Below, one piece after another: positions 50,583 through 59,559 of a stretch of 64,000 nucleotides of DNA; position 1 is the first letter of the stretch, and each line of letters opens with the position of its first letter. Below the pieces are notes generated by a model. That model searched no databases, was not told the origin of the DNA, and saw nothing but the letters and a program-made list of their open reading frames with translations. Position numbers and translations under genes: made by a program. Source of the DNA: an uncultured Bacteroidales bacterium (GTDB taxonomy: Bacteria > Bacteroidota > Bacteroidia > Bacteroidales > UBA932); assembly GCA_900316795.1 (NCBI GenBank), contig ONEF01000012.1, forward strand, positions 1-64,000. Direction: 5' to 3'.

Positions 50583-51707
50583 ATGGCAAATATGAACAAA
50601 CCTTTATTTGACCTTGACAAGCCGGGCTTGCAGGCCGAAGTTAATTCATACATACCGGGAACTGGTCTTGCTTGGGGCAGCCTGTTTCCTCTGAAGTACA
50701 CCCCGAAGTTTGACCTCAAGGGAATTGAGGGCGATGATGGTATTCCTGTATCTGCAGACAGAGTTGCTTTCAATACCAAAGCACCTCTCAAGACAAGGAA
50801 GACCGTAGGTTCTTGGAGTGGTAAACTCTCCAAGTATGCTATCTCAAGAGAGAAGAACGAGCTGGATATCAACGAGTACAACGACCTCAAGAATATCGCA
50901 GCAGCCAACACAGAGGACAAAGCAACAGCAAGATACCTTGTTGATATGGTCTATGACGATGTAAAATTCGTTAATGACGGTATTGACTACAAGGTTGAGA
51001 TTGATGCTATGCGTATCGGCTCACACGGAATCCAGACCTTCCCAGAGGAGATTGAGGGCGAAATGGCTACGCAGGACATCATCAATTTCAATGTTCCGGA
51101 GGAGAATTTCAAGGGTGTTACCAATGCTAATCAGAAGTGGAGTGAATCTGCAACAGCAGATGGCATCGCACTTATTGAAAAGGCAGTTAAGGCTCTCGTT
51201 AAGCAGGGCAAGAACAAGCCTCTGTATGCTATTATGGAGGCACAGGCATTTGATAACCTCTGTGCACAGGAGAAAACTTGGAAGCGACTGTTTCCTGCAG
51301 CCGTATATGCAGGTACTGTAACTGGCGATATGGTTACACTTGATGCAGTTAACTCTTATATGTCAAGAAAGGGTTGGCCTCAGATTGTTGTAATTGACAC
51401 CTACGCCAAGATTCAGCACAAGGACGGAAGCGAGGAGACTATCAAGCCTTGGGCAGAGAATGTAGTTGTTCTCTCTCCAAGTGTTCAGCTCGGATGGACT
51501 TATTGGAAGCCTGTTCCTATGGTTCAGAACACAGCCGCTCTGCAGACACAGGGTGCCTATGCAAAGACCACAGTTTATTCAGAGGAAAACCCTATGCTTG
51601 AGGTAACTCTTGCAGAGGCTTATGTTCAGCCTGCCCTTATCAACCGTAGTTCACTGGTGTTCATTAACACCGAGTACACTACTTGGAATGGCGGTGCAAC
51701 CTCTTAA
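50583..51707 (+). CDS. major capsid protein
   Basis: The 374-aa protein has the order and length of an HK97-fold capsid of the type common in Bacteroidota phages. It contains VGSWSGKLSKYAISREKNE, then LVDMVYDDVKFVNDGIDYKV, and a long beta-rich end. It follows the decoration gene and precedes the connector genes. The assignment rests on position and length more than on a sharp motif. Confidence 0.85.
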   Translation: MANMNKPLFDLDKPGLQAEVNSYIPGTGLAWGSLFPLKYTPKFDLKGIEGDDGIPVSADRVAFNTKAPLKTRKTVGSWSGKLSKYAISREKNELDINEYNDLKNIAAANTEDKATARYLVDMVYDDVKFVNDGIDYKVEIDAMRIGSHGIQTFPEEIEGEMATQDIINFNVPEENFKGVTNANQKWSESATADGIALIEKAVKALVKQGKNKPLYAIMEAQAFDNLCAQEKTWKRLFPAAVYAGTVTGDMVTLDAVNSYMSRKGWPQIVVIDTYAKIQHKDGSEETIKPWAENVVVLSPSVQLGWTYWKPVPMVQNTAALQTQGAYAKTTVYSEENPMLEVTLAEAYVQPALINRSSLVFINTEYTTWNGGATS

Positions 51708-51718
51708 TTTAATGTAGT

Positions 51719-52045
51719 ATGACTGTATCCGAGGCTCTAATATCGTCTGTAAGTTACCCTATAGACAGCAAATCTATAGAGAAGATCTGCATTGAGAGAG
51801 ACCTTAGTCCAGATGCTTCCTTTGACAAAGCTATGGCAGTCAGCAAGCCTTTTAGACTTGCTCAAGCCGATGTCTATATGTTTGCAGCCACAGCCCATAA
51901 CATTTCCGAAGCAGGTATGAGTGTTTCTACATCAGCACTTATAAATAAGCTGATTAGCAAGGCAAATGCCATCTACGGAGAGTATGGGGAGGAAAGCGAT
52001 ATCGCAGGACAGCCAACCGTTACGCATATTCCAGACTGGGAATGA
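51719..52045 (+). CDS. head-tail connector-like protein
   Basis: The 108-aa helical protein starts MTVSEALISSVSYPIDSKSI and lies immediately downstream of the capsid gene, where the head adaptor is normally encoded. Similar small proteins occur at this place in related phages. It overlaps the next gene by 4 bases. Confidence 0.6.
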   Translation: MTVSEALISSVSYPIDSKSIEKICIERDLSPDASFDKAMAVSKPFRLAQADVYMFAATAHNISEAGMSVSTSALINKLISKANAIYGEYGEESDIAGQPTVTHIPDWE

Positions 52046-52371
52046 GATTTAGACCGCACATACTCCGCTACCTCATAAAAGCACAAGGCTACTATGACGA
52101 GAACGGCAACTTCGTTTCAGAAGAGGCTGCGTCAATGTCTGAGCCTATTCCTTGCCGGTGGATTCCGAATGGGAGTGGTTCAACCCTGTCGCTCCCTGAC
52201 GAAAACGGAGGTGTGCAGGTCTATTCTTACCAGATAGTCCTTGACCTGCAGACGCACGATTTCCAATACGGAGATATCATCTGTTGGGTTGATGTTAACG
52301 GAGAAATACTTGAAAGGAAGAAAGTCTTGAAGCACCACCGCTATCAGTTGTACGAACAAATATGGGTATAA
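52042..52371 (+). CDS. head closure-like protein
   Basis: The 109-aa beta-rich protein has SYQIVLDLQTHDFQYGDIIC, the head-completion pattern, and ends in RYQLYEQIWV. It is part of the connector set. It overlaps the following gene by 10 bases. Confidence 0.6.
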   Translation: MRFRPHILRYLIKAQGYYDENGNFVSEEAASMSEPIPCRWIPNGSGSTLSLPDENGGVQVYSYQIVLDLQTHDFQYGDIICWVDVNGEILERKKVLKHHRYQLYEQIWV

Positions 52372-52859
52372 AACCAGATTTCAGCGAAAAAGAACTCTAT
52401 AGCACTATAGAGAAAGAGCTGGAAAGGGCACACAGGCTCACGATAAGGGCTTTGTCATATTTGGGAGAACGACTGCTCATTGAGGCCAGAGATAGACCAC
52501 AAGACATAAGCTGGATAGACCACACGGGCAACTTGCGTAGTTCTATAGGCTTTGTTGTAGTATGTGATGGGAAAGCGGAGAAATATGGCGGTTTCACAAG
52601 CAAGGGAATTTCAAGATCTGACGGTAGCACCAAATCCGTAGGAAAGGATGGAAAGGCGGAAGGCAAGAGCTTAGCGGAGAGTCTTGTTCCAAAATTCAAT
52701 AGGGGCTATGCTCTGATTATGGTGGCAGGAATGAACTATGCAGCCTATGTAGAGGCCAGAGAGAACAAATGTGTTCTTGCATCTTCTGAACTGCTTGCAC
52801 GATTGGAAATGCCTATGTTGATTGAAAGGCTCAAGAATCAGATTTCAAGAGGAAAATAA
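52362..52859 (+). CDS. tail completion protein, HK97 gp10-like
   Basis: The 165-aa protein contains WIDHTGNLRSSIGFVVV and a following Gly-rich loop, close to HK97 gp10-like tail-completion proteins. The ATG follows the overlap with the head-closure gene and its stop overlaps the next start by one base. Confidence 0.7.
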   Translation: MGIKPDFSEKELYSTIEKELERAHRLTIRALSYLGERLLIEARDRPQDISWIDHTGNLRSSIGFVVVCDGKAEKYGGFTSKGISRSDGSTKSVGKDGKAEGKSLAESLVPKFNRGYALIMVAGMNYAAYVEARENKCVLASSELLARLEMPMLIERLKNQISRGK

Positions 52860-53248
52860 TGACTGGGAGAGAAGCGGAAATATGGGCTTATAAGGTTGTC
52901 AAGGCTTCTGAACTGGCAAATTCCGTTAATGGAAAAGTCAGTCGCAGACCAAGACCGGACAAATCCAAGAGGGAGGACATCGTTGTCCGCCTCTTGGCAG
53001 AAGGCTTTGTAAGCCAAGTTCAAGACTATTTCGTAAATGTTAATGTCTATGTTCCGTATAATTCGGAAATAAACGAAGAAGATGGTGCAAGAGTTGACCA
53101 ACTTGCGACAATAGCCTTTGATTCCCTTGAAGAGAATATCATTTCCTCTGAAAATGTCCTCATAAAGCTGGATAAACAGACCATTTTAGACCTCTCGGAT
53201 ATCGGTCATACCCTTATTACTAATAGATTGTTAATTCGTAAAATATAG
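52859..53248 (+). CDS. tail terminator-like protein
   Basis: The 129-aa protein has the alpha/beta pattern of tail terminators, with a first helix (EIWAYKVVKASELANS) and the strands FVSQVQDYFVNVNVYV. It is placed just before the major tail gene, the normal position. The function is an inference from order. Confidence 0.6.
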   Translation: MTGREAEIWAYKVVKASELANSVNGKVSRRPRPDKSKREDIVVRLLAEGFVSQVQDYFVNVNVYVPYNSEINEEDGARVDQLATIAFDSLEENIISSENVLIKLDKQTILDLSDIGHTLITNRLLIRKI

Positions 53249-53254
53249 TGTATT

Positions 53255-53794
53255 ATGGCATTATCTACTACAAGTAAACCAACCGCTTGGGGAAGCATAC
53301 ACGCTTTCATTGGCACAACTGGTACTAATGACGCTATGGCTGCTACCCTGTACGACCTTGGCTCAATCAAGGACGATGATTTCAGCATTGAAACCGAAGA
53401 AGGTGAAGTGTATGAGTTAAAGGACATCAACGGAAAACTGCTTGACACTTTGACACAGGAGCCTCGCCTTACTATTAACTGCTCACTTATCAAGATGTCT
53501 GAAACGACTATGGGCAAGTTCTGGACTGTCACAGAGGATGGCGAAGGAGACGCAAGAAAGTTAAAAGTTACCTCTATGGTACAGAACGGCTATATGTCAT
53601 TCCAGTTCAAGAACATCAACGCAGTAGGTTCAGAGACCTTTGAAGCTGCAAAGTGCAAGGTGTCAATGGAACCGAAATACGAAAAGGACAAGGGCTTTAG
53701 CGGAGACCTCAAGATAGAAATTTTGTGGCCAGACCGTGCCGGTGCAGAGCTGTTCCAGTTCGGTGTCGTAGCGGCAGCAAGCAATAACGGCTAA
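53255..53794 (+). CDS. major tail tube protein
   Basis: The 179-aa protein begins with beta strands (GSIKDDDFSIETEEGEVYEL) and ends with EILWPDRAGAELFQFGVVAA. Its size and place before the tail chaperone pair fit the tail tube subunit. No sheath gene follows, which suggests a non-contractile tail. About 90 bases without a gene follow it, where a short stem ATCGT/ACGAT can be drawn. Confidence 0.75.
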   Translation: MALSTTSKPTAWGSIHAFIGTTGTNDAMAATLYDLGSIKDDDFSIETEEGEVYELKDINGKLLDTLTQEPRLTINCSLIKMSETTMGKFWTVTEDGEGDARKLKVTSMVQNGYMSFQFKNINAVGSETFEAAKCKVSMEPKYEKDKGFSGDLKIEILWPDRAGAELFQFGVVAAASNNG

Positions 53795-53885
53795 TCTCTT
53801 TGACTGTTTTTCATAGTTGTTAGTGTTTGGCAGGCGGAAAGACGCTCCCTCATCGTAGGATGGTCAGACGATTATATTTTTAGCT

Positions 53886-54458
53886 ATGGACAAAGACAGA
53901 TTGATAGAGGCAATGGCCAGTGATGCTTTGACTGAAAAACCTATAGAGTTCAGTATTTCAGTTGAAGAGGAGGTTTCAGCAACGGAGGAGAGGAAAATCA
54001 AAAAACCTTTCCTTTTCGTGTTTAAGAGAGGTACTATAGAGAAAACTCCTGTAAAAAAGAAAGAAACTGTAGAACGGAAATTCGTAATTACTCCGCCTAC
54101 ATTGGGTAAAATGCAGGTTCTCTCAAAATACTACCTGTTACTTGAGCTTGATGAAAAGGCTCTTGAGGAACAACCGCATATAGAGTGTATGAGAGTTTGC
54201 GAATCAAAGACAGACATAGTATGTACTTTAATGGCTGTAGCCACATTTGATAGCAAGGAAGATCTGCTCAATGATGCGAAAATCAAGGAGAGGGCTGATT
54301 TCTTCAAATGGAATACGAAGCCTCAAGACTTTGCCACTATCATCTTAGCTGTCCTAACGCAAGTGGACTATGTAAATTTTACAAACTCTATTCGATTGAC
54401 AAAGTTGTTGAGGACAAACAAGCCGAACAACGAAGATTCCGAAAGTCGGGTAGAGTAG
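53886..54458 (+). CDS. tail assembly chaperone (G-like frame)
   Basis: The 190-aa protein is charged and helical, with a Lys-rich N-terminal half and CTLMAVATFDSKEDLLNDAK later. It lies between the tail tube and tape-measure genes, where the G protein of the chaperone pair is encoded. Near its 3' end is the slippery sequence A AAT TTT (54374-54380), from which a -1 shift would make a longer GT-type form. Confidence 0.75.
   Translation: MDKDRLIEAMASDALTEKPIEFSISVEEEVSATEERKIKKPFLFVFKRGTIEKTPVKKKETVERKFVITPPTLGKMQVLSKYYLLLELDEKALEEQPHIECMRVCESKTDIVCTLMAVATFDSKEDLLNDAKIKERADFFKWNTKPQDFATIILAVLTQVDYVNFTNSIRLTKLLRTNKPNNEDSESRVE
54374..54380 (+). promoter_or_regulatory. -1 frameshift slippery heptamer
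   Basis: In the zero frame the bases read A AAT TTT, a perfect X XXY YYZ heptamer. After slipping back one base, translation would continue TAC AAA CTC into the second frame, which is open to 54712. This is the canonical way tail chaperones are made in siphoviruses. Confidence 0.8.
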
Positions 54459-54712
54459 TTGGAGGGAACTCCATTTGGGGCGGAATCTTGGATGGACTGG
54501 CACAAAAGTATGGTTGGACTGTTGATTACATAATGTGGGGAGTGAGTTTCGCTAATATCAAAATGATGATGGCGGATAGTGTTTCAGTCCATTTTGACCA
54601 TAAGGAAGATGTAGGTAAGGAGAAAACCGGAGGTTCTACAGGTAGTGGAAAAATGAATTTCTCCGCTTTTATGCAAGCAATGCACGGGATAAAGAGGAAA
54701 AAAGATGGCTGA
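54380..54712 (+). CDS. tail assembly chaperone extension (T-like frame)
   Basis: The second frame begins within the first gene and carries the conserved segment NSIWGGILDGLAQKYGWTVD, then VSFANIKMMMADSV. It is open further upstream (to about 54308), but has no separate start that makes sense. The -1 shift at 54374-54380 would fuse it to the first frame as a protein of about 275 residues. It ends 8 bases into the tape measure gene. Confidence 0.78.
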   Translation, partial: YKLYSIDKVVEDKQAEQRRFRKSGRVVGGNSIWGGILDGLAQKYGWTVDYIMWGVSFANIKMMMADSVSVHFDHKEDVGKEKTGGSTGSGKMNFSAFMQAMHGIKRKKDG

Positions 54713-57700
54713 AGGAAATCTTAAATATGTTATCACTATAGATGATGAGCAATTCAGAGCAAAACTGCGTGAAAACGCAAATCTGATTCGTAGCTTCAAT
54801 AATCAAGTTGTGTCTGGCACTAAAGAAATGGGCGGTGCCTTTGATAAACTTGGGAATAAGATAGCTGCTGCCTTTTCTATTGCAGCACTCATTGGCTTTG
54901 GCAAAAAAGTGTTTGAAACTCGTGCATATTTCCAAGATATAGAAAGTTCTATGAAGGTTTTTCTTGGCTCTGCCGAGAAAGCTGCAACCTTTACAAAACA
55001 GCTCAAGGACTATGCCTATTATAATATGTTTGAGTTCAAAGACCTTGCTAAAGCAAGCCAGTCACTCATAGCATACGGAAATAATGTTAATGACATAGCA
55101 GGCAAGGGCGGTATCTTGGATAAGCTCTCTAATATAGCCACAGGCACCAAATCCTCGTTGCAGGATATGGTTGATATGTATAATAAGGCTAAAAATCTTG
55201 GTTCTATAGGCTCTGTCTATTTACAGCAATGGGCTTCAAGAGGACTTGTTGTTACTGATGTTCTCAAGGAAATGGGAGAGGAAGTTGACGGAACAAAAGT
55301 CAGCTTTGAGCAGTTGAATATGGCTATAGATAAGGTAACAGGAGAGGGCGGAATGTTCCACGGCCTTATGGAAGAAATGATGCCTAACCTATCAAGTTCT
55401 TGGGGGCAGTTACAAGACAATCTTGCTAATATGTTGGATGAACTTGGTCGTGGTATGCAGGAATCTATGCGTAAGGGCATAGATGCGGCAAGCTGGGCTG
55501 TTGACCATTACAAGGAAATAGGCAAGGTTCTCATAGAGTTAATAGCCACCTATGGAGCATACAAGGCCGCTATTATAGCAGTCAATGCTGTCCAAAAAGC
55601 CGGTATCGCTATCAAGGCATTTAAGGAGAATATAAGGCTTGTTATTATGTTCCGCAAGGAACTTGGTCTCTTGAAAGCCTCGCAACAGGCATTTAATGCT
55701 ACTGCATTGGCGAATCCTTATGCACTTGTAGCAGCAGCCATTATGGCTGTTGTTGCGGCACTCGCTTTATGGGGAGACAAAAATGATGAGTTGGCAGAGG
55801 CAACTGTAACCATTAACAATAATTTGGATGATGAAACAGGCAAACTTGATGACCTCAAAGATAAGATAAATGATACGACCTCCAGCCAAAAGGAGAGACT
55901 TAGTGCTATAAGGCAATTCAATAATGATTACGGAAATTATTTAAGTAATCTTCTTTCAGAAAAAAGCACAGTAGAGGAAGTTGCACAGGCATATCGTGAG
56001 GCAAAGCAGGCTATAGTAGAGAAGATTCTTGCAGAAGGCAAAAGCACCTATATTTCCAGTGGCCTTGAGGACTACACCAAGAAGCAATCAAAGTTTTTCA
56101 GTAGTCTCAAGAGTCTTGCTGATGATATGGGAATGTCGCAAGAAGAACTTGGAAAGGTTGAGGGGCAGATTAGAAAGCTTCTTAAACAGGGGCAGGATAC
56201 TGGTACTTATATGGGGCTTGAAATAGGACAGCTCCTAAAGGACAAGGGATTTTACTCATCTAAATCTTGGCAATTACGGAGGCAGGCTAAGGAAAATGAC
56301 CTGCACAGCAACTTCGTAGATCTGATTGATAGCGATGGAGTCCTGTATAAGAACATACAGGATTATGAGGAATGGTCTAAAGGAATCAAGAGCCAATTTG
56401 AGGATGTGGGAACATCAACCTCAGGAGGAAGCAAGAGTCCTAACTTTCAGAATTACATTAAAGCCAAGCAAAAGGAGTTTAACGATGCGAAAAAGGAATA
56501 TGAGAGGCTTAAACAAGATGCCAATGCCACCAAAGATGAAATAGACAGTGCTAAGGAGGCTATGGATGAGGCTGCAAAAGCCTTAAAAGACTACGGCTAT
56601 AATGAATCGGGCAAGAAAATGACGAAAGCTGAAAAAGAGCTTTATCGTCAAGAACGATATTCAGATGCAGTAAGGGAAGAACTCAAGGAAAGGGCGAGAA
56701 GGCAACAGGAAGATATTGAGGCTGAGAAACTTGCCGCTATGGACGAGGGACACCAAAAGGAGAGGGAGTCGCTTAATAGGAGTAAGGAACTTGAGCTATA
56801 CGAACTTGGCCAGTGGCAAAAGAAAATGCTTGATGCTGAACTTGAAAATCAGAAAACAGCATATAAGGAAAGGACTGGTAAGAATGCTCCGTATAATATG
56901 GCTCTTGAATCTACAGAGACGGTCCTTGATATTATAGATTCTTATTGGGAGCAGAGAGAGTCTATAGACCAAAAATATCTTCTGAAAGAAGGAGCCCTTG
57001 AGAAAAAGCAGGCAGAACAGGCCTCTGCCGATAGGATTGATTACCTTATTCAATACGGCAATTATCAAGAGCAGAAACTTGCTATTACAGAGAAATATGC
57101 AAAGTTGATTTCAGAGGCGGACAATGAGTGGCAGAAGAAGAACCTTGAAAAGCAGAAGGAAAAAGAACTCTATGAGCTTGAAAAGCAGAATAACTCTGAC
57201 CTTATGTTTGCTCTTGGAGACCCCTCTGGCAAGACTATGGACTATCTGCAAAATCAGTTAAAAGCAGTAAATAATCTCATATCTGATTATACGAAAAATT
57301 GGGGCAAGGGAGCGAAAGGTGCTGATAAGAATATAGATGCTGTAAAAGACCTCAGAGACCAGATAACAGCAATCCTTGATGAAATGGAGAAAGCCAACGA
57401 AGCTGACTGGAACGATAGCTTTGAAGGCATCCTGCGGAGTGTTGCAACCATAAAGAATAACCTTAATAGGATTGCTTGGCTTAAAGCTGAGTCTGCACGA
57501 CTGTCTAAAAGCGAAAATGAAGAAGACCAAAAAGCAGCAAAAGCATATAATCAGCAGGCCACAGAGCTTGAAAATACAACTAACAAGATGCGTAAGAATC
57601 TTGTTACTCAAGGTATTTCTTTTGCAGTTAATAACATAGCCAATGGACTTGCTAAGGCAGCAGAATATGCTCAACAGATAGCAGATATAACTGGCGATAC

Positions 57701-59114
57701 CAAACTTGCTGATTGGGCAGATCAAGCAGGTGCGTTGGCTCAGAACTTCCAAGCAGCAGGCCAGGGCTTGGCCTCTGGAGGTTGGATAGGTGCTATTGCC
57801 GGTGGTGCTTCAGACATTCTCTCACAGACACAGCAAGCCATTTTTGAACATAAGCTGTGGATAAAGCAGTTTGAGCAATCCATAAAGAATTTCCGCAGTG
57901 CGATAGAGCTTGCAGAAATAGTCTTTGATGCGGATAAGTTTGAGGATATGTTCGGTACTCGTTCCCTTGAGAGTGCTGTTGAGGCCTATAACAAGTCAAA
58001 TGAATTATTAGCAAAGTATAATGCTACTGTTAATGAGGCATTTGAACTCGGAGATAGGACAAAGATGCGTAAGAGCTTGGGAAACACGATTTTCCAAGGC
58101 GATAATGCGTTAACGACTCTCACAGGATTCAGCACAAAGGGTTTTGATTTTGGTCTTGGTGCTTTCAAGTCTTGGTTCGGATTGCAGAAGAAAACTACTC
58201 AGAAATGGTATTCTGAGCTTGATGCGTACCAAAGAGGCTTGAATAAACTGCAAGCAATACAGGTACAGGTCAAGAAAGCAACAGGATGGGCTAAACTTTG
58301 GGGGCATCAGTCCAAATATAAGTCTTTGTTTGATGTGGCTCCGGAGATATGGGGCAATGACATCAACGGAGAATTTGATGTAGAAAAGGCAAAGAAATTC
58401 CTTGAAACAAGCAAACAGCTTACTGAGGAACAGAGGACTCAGATAGAGAACGCAATAAAACTCAAGGAGGAATATGACAAGGCACAGGAGGCTCTTGAGA
58501 ATGTTGTAGGCGAAACCGTAGGCTCTTTCGCAGATGATATGGCAGATGCCGTATGGGAAGGACTTACAAAAGGTGCTAATGCTTGGGATATATTCAGAGA
58601 AAAGGGCAACGAGGCTCTTGTTTCTCTTGGTAAACAGATGCTCAAGGAGTTCGCAATCAGCACTTATTTGGAACAATTCAAAGAAAAATTAAAAACAGCC
58701 TATGGCAGTGGCGATACCAATGCTATAGCAAAAATCTATACTGATATTTTTGATGGTATTCCAATGGTTCTTGAGAATATGACTATCGCAGGACAGCATT
58801 GGATAGATCTGCTCAAGGAAAACGGATATGACATTACACAGGAGGGAGCCACAAGCGGAAGCACCGGAACTGGCTATAAGACTGAAATGAGCCACGAAGA
58901 CGCAAGTGAGATAAACGGTAGGCTTACTGATATTCAGATGCAGATGCGTCTTGGTGTTGCTTCTATTTCCTCAATCAAGAACGATACAGACATTTTACGA
59001 GCTCAGACTATACAGGCGGTTGACCACCTGTATAGGATTGAACGAAATACGAATATGCTTTCCAGTATTGACGGGAGGCTTCAGAAGATAGAAAAGAACA
59101 CAGCAAACCTGTAG
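54705..59114 (+). CDS. tape measure protein
   Basis: The 1469-aa protein is the longest complete one here. Its N-terminal 300 residues (including FLGSAEKAATFTKQLKDYAY and WASRGLVVTDVLKEMGEEVD) match tape-measure N-terminal domains, and a hydrophobic segment lies near ALVAAAIMAVVAALAL. Long coiled coils follow, then Ala/Gly-rich membrane-like parts around GLASGGWIGAIAGGASDILS. The length sets the tail length and suggests a long flexible tail. It overlaps the frameshift extension by 8 bases. Confidence 0.92.
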   Translation: MAEGNLKYVITIDDEQFRAKLRENANLIRSFNNQVVSGTKEMGGAFDKLGNKIAAAFSIAALIGFGKKVFETRAYFQDIESSMKVFLGSAEKAATFTKQLKDYAYYNMFEFKDLAKASQSLIAYGNNVNDIAGKGGILDKLSNIATGTKSSLQDMVDMYNKAKNLGSIGSVYLQQWASRGLVVTDVLKEMGEEVDGTKVSFEQLNMAIDKVTGEGGMFHGLMEEMMPNLSSSWGQLQDNLANMLDELGRGMQESMRKGIDAASWAVDHYKEIGKVLIELIATYGAYKAAIIAVNAVQKAGIAIKAFKENIRLVIMFRKELGLLKASQQAFNATALANPYALVAAAIMAVVAALALWGDKNDELAEATVTINNNLDDETGKLDDLKDKINDTTSSQKERLSAIRQFNNDYGNYLSNLLSEKSTVEEVAQAYREAKQAIVEKILAEGKSTYISSGLEDYTKKQSKFFSSLKSLADDMGMSQEELGKVEGQIRKLLKQGQDTGTYMGLEIGQLLKDKGFYSSKSWQLRRQAKENDLHSNFVDLIDSDGVLYKNIQDYEEWSKGIKSQFEDVGTSTSGGSKSPNFQNYIKAKQKEFNDAKKEYERLKQDANATKDEIDSAKEAMDEAAKALKDYGYNESGKKMTKAEKELYRQERYSDAVREELKERARRQQEDIEAEKLAAMDEGHQKERESLNRSKELELYELGQWQKKMLDAELENQKTAYKERTGKNAPYNMALESTETVLDIIDSYWEQRESIDQKYLLKEGALEKKQAEQASADRIDYLIQYGNYQEQKLAITEKYAKLISEADNEWQKKNLEKQKEKELYELEKQNNSDLMFALGDPSGKTMDYLQNQLKAVNNLISDYTKNWGKGAKGADKNIDAVKDLRDQITAILDEMEKANEADWNDSFEGILRSVATIKNNLNRIAWLKAESARLSKSENEEDQKAAKAYNQQATELENTTNKMRKNLVTQGISFAVNNIANGLAKAAEYAQQIADITGDTKLADWADQAGALAQNFQAAGQGLASGGWIGAIAGGASDILSQTQQAIFEHKLWIKQFEQSIKNFRSAIELAEIVFDADKFEDMFGTRSLESAVEAYNKSNELLAKYNATVNEAFELGDRTKMRKSLGNTIFQGDNALTTLTGFSTKGFDFGLGAFKSWFGLQKKTTQKWYSELDAYQRGLNKLQAIQVQVKKATGWAKLWGHQSKYKSLFDVAPEIWGNDINGEFDVEKAKKFLETSKQLTEEQRTQIENAIKLKEEYDKAQEALENVVGETVGSFADDMADAVWEGLTKGANAWDIFREKGNEALVSLGKQMLKEFAISTYLEQFKEKLKTAYGSGDTNAIAKIYTDIFDGIPMVLENMTIAGQHWIDLLKENGYDITQEGATSGSTGTGYKTEMSHEDASEINGRLTDIQMQMRLGVASISSIKNDTDILRAQTIQAVDHLYRIERNTNMLSSIDGRLQKIEKNTANL

Positions 59115-59118
59115 GAAT

Positions 59119-59559
59119 ATGGCAGACATTACAAAGATAGAGATAGGCAGTACAGACATCTATACGCAATGCGGAGTGATACCGCAGGGAGATTTCCTTG
59201 CTCAACTTGAAAAGGCGGCTCCTGCAAAGGATGTTATTTCCAATAAAAATGCCCAAATAAACGGAAAAGATGTTGCCTCAACATCTTTACTCCTTGATGA
59301 GAAGAAACTGACCTTAATGTTTGCATTAAGGGCCAATACAAGGGCTTCCTATGTCAGTAAATACACAGGATTTCTCGCATTGGTTATGACCTATTCGGTC
59401 TTTGCTCTCTCAGTAACGACATCTGAGGGAAAGAAAACGACCTACCATTTGACCTATGAGGATATGAGTACCCACAAGAAGTTCAACGGAAAGTGGGCTG
59501 AATTTACAATTAAGTTTAACGAGCCAAATCCTGCAAATAGACAGATCGTATCAGTATGA
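59119..59559 (+). CDS. tail tip protein, unknown
   Basis: The 146-aa protein has beta strands (KIEIGSTDIYTQCGVIPQGD) and ends in KWAEFTIKFNEPNPANRQIV. It lies between the tape measure and the large tail gene, where distal tail proteins are encoded. Its end overlaps the next ATG by 4 bases (ATGA). Confidence 0.65.
   Translation: MADITKIEIGSTDIYTQCGVIPQGDFLAQLEKAAPAKDVISNKNAQINGKDVASTSLLLDEKKLTLMFALRANTRASYVSKYTGFLALVMTYSVFALSVTTSEGKKTTYHLTYEDMSTHKKFNGKWAEFTIKFNEPNPANRQIVSV

Noticed and set aside
54308..54379. Independent ATG start for the second tail chaperone frame
   Set aside because: Residues before the slip site in that frame are Cys/Ser/His-rich and unlike the conserved part, and the slippery heptamer explains the layout better.
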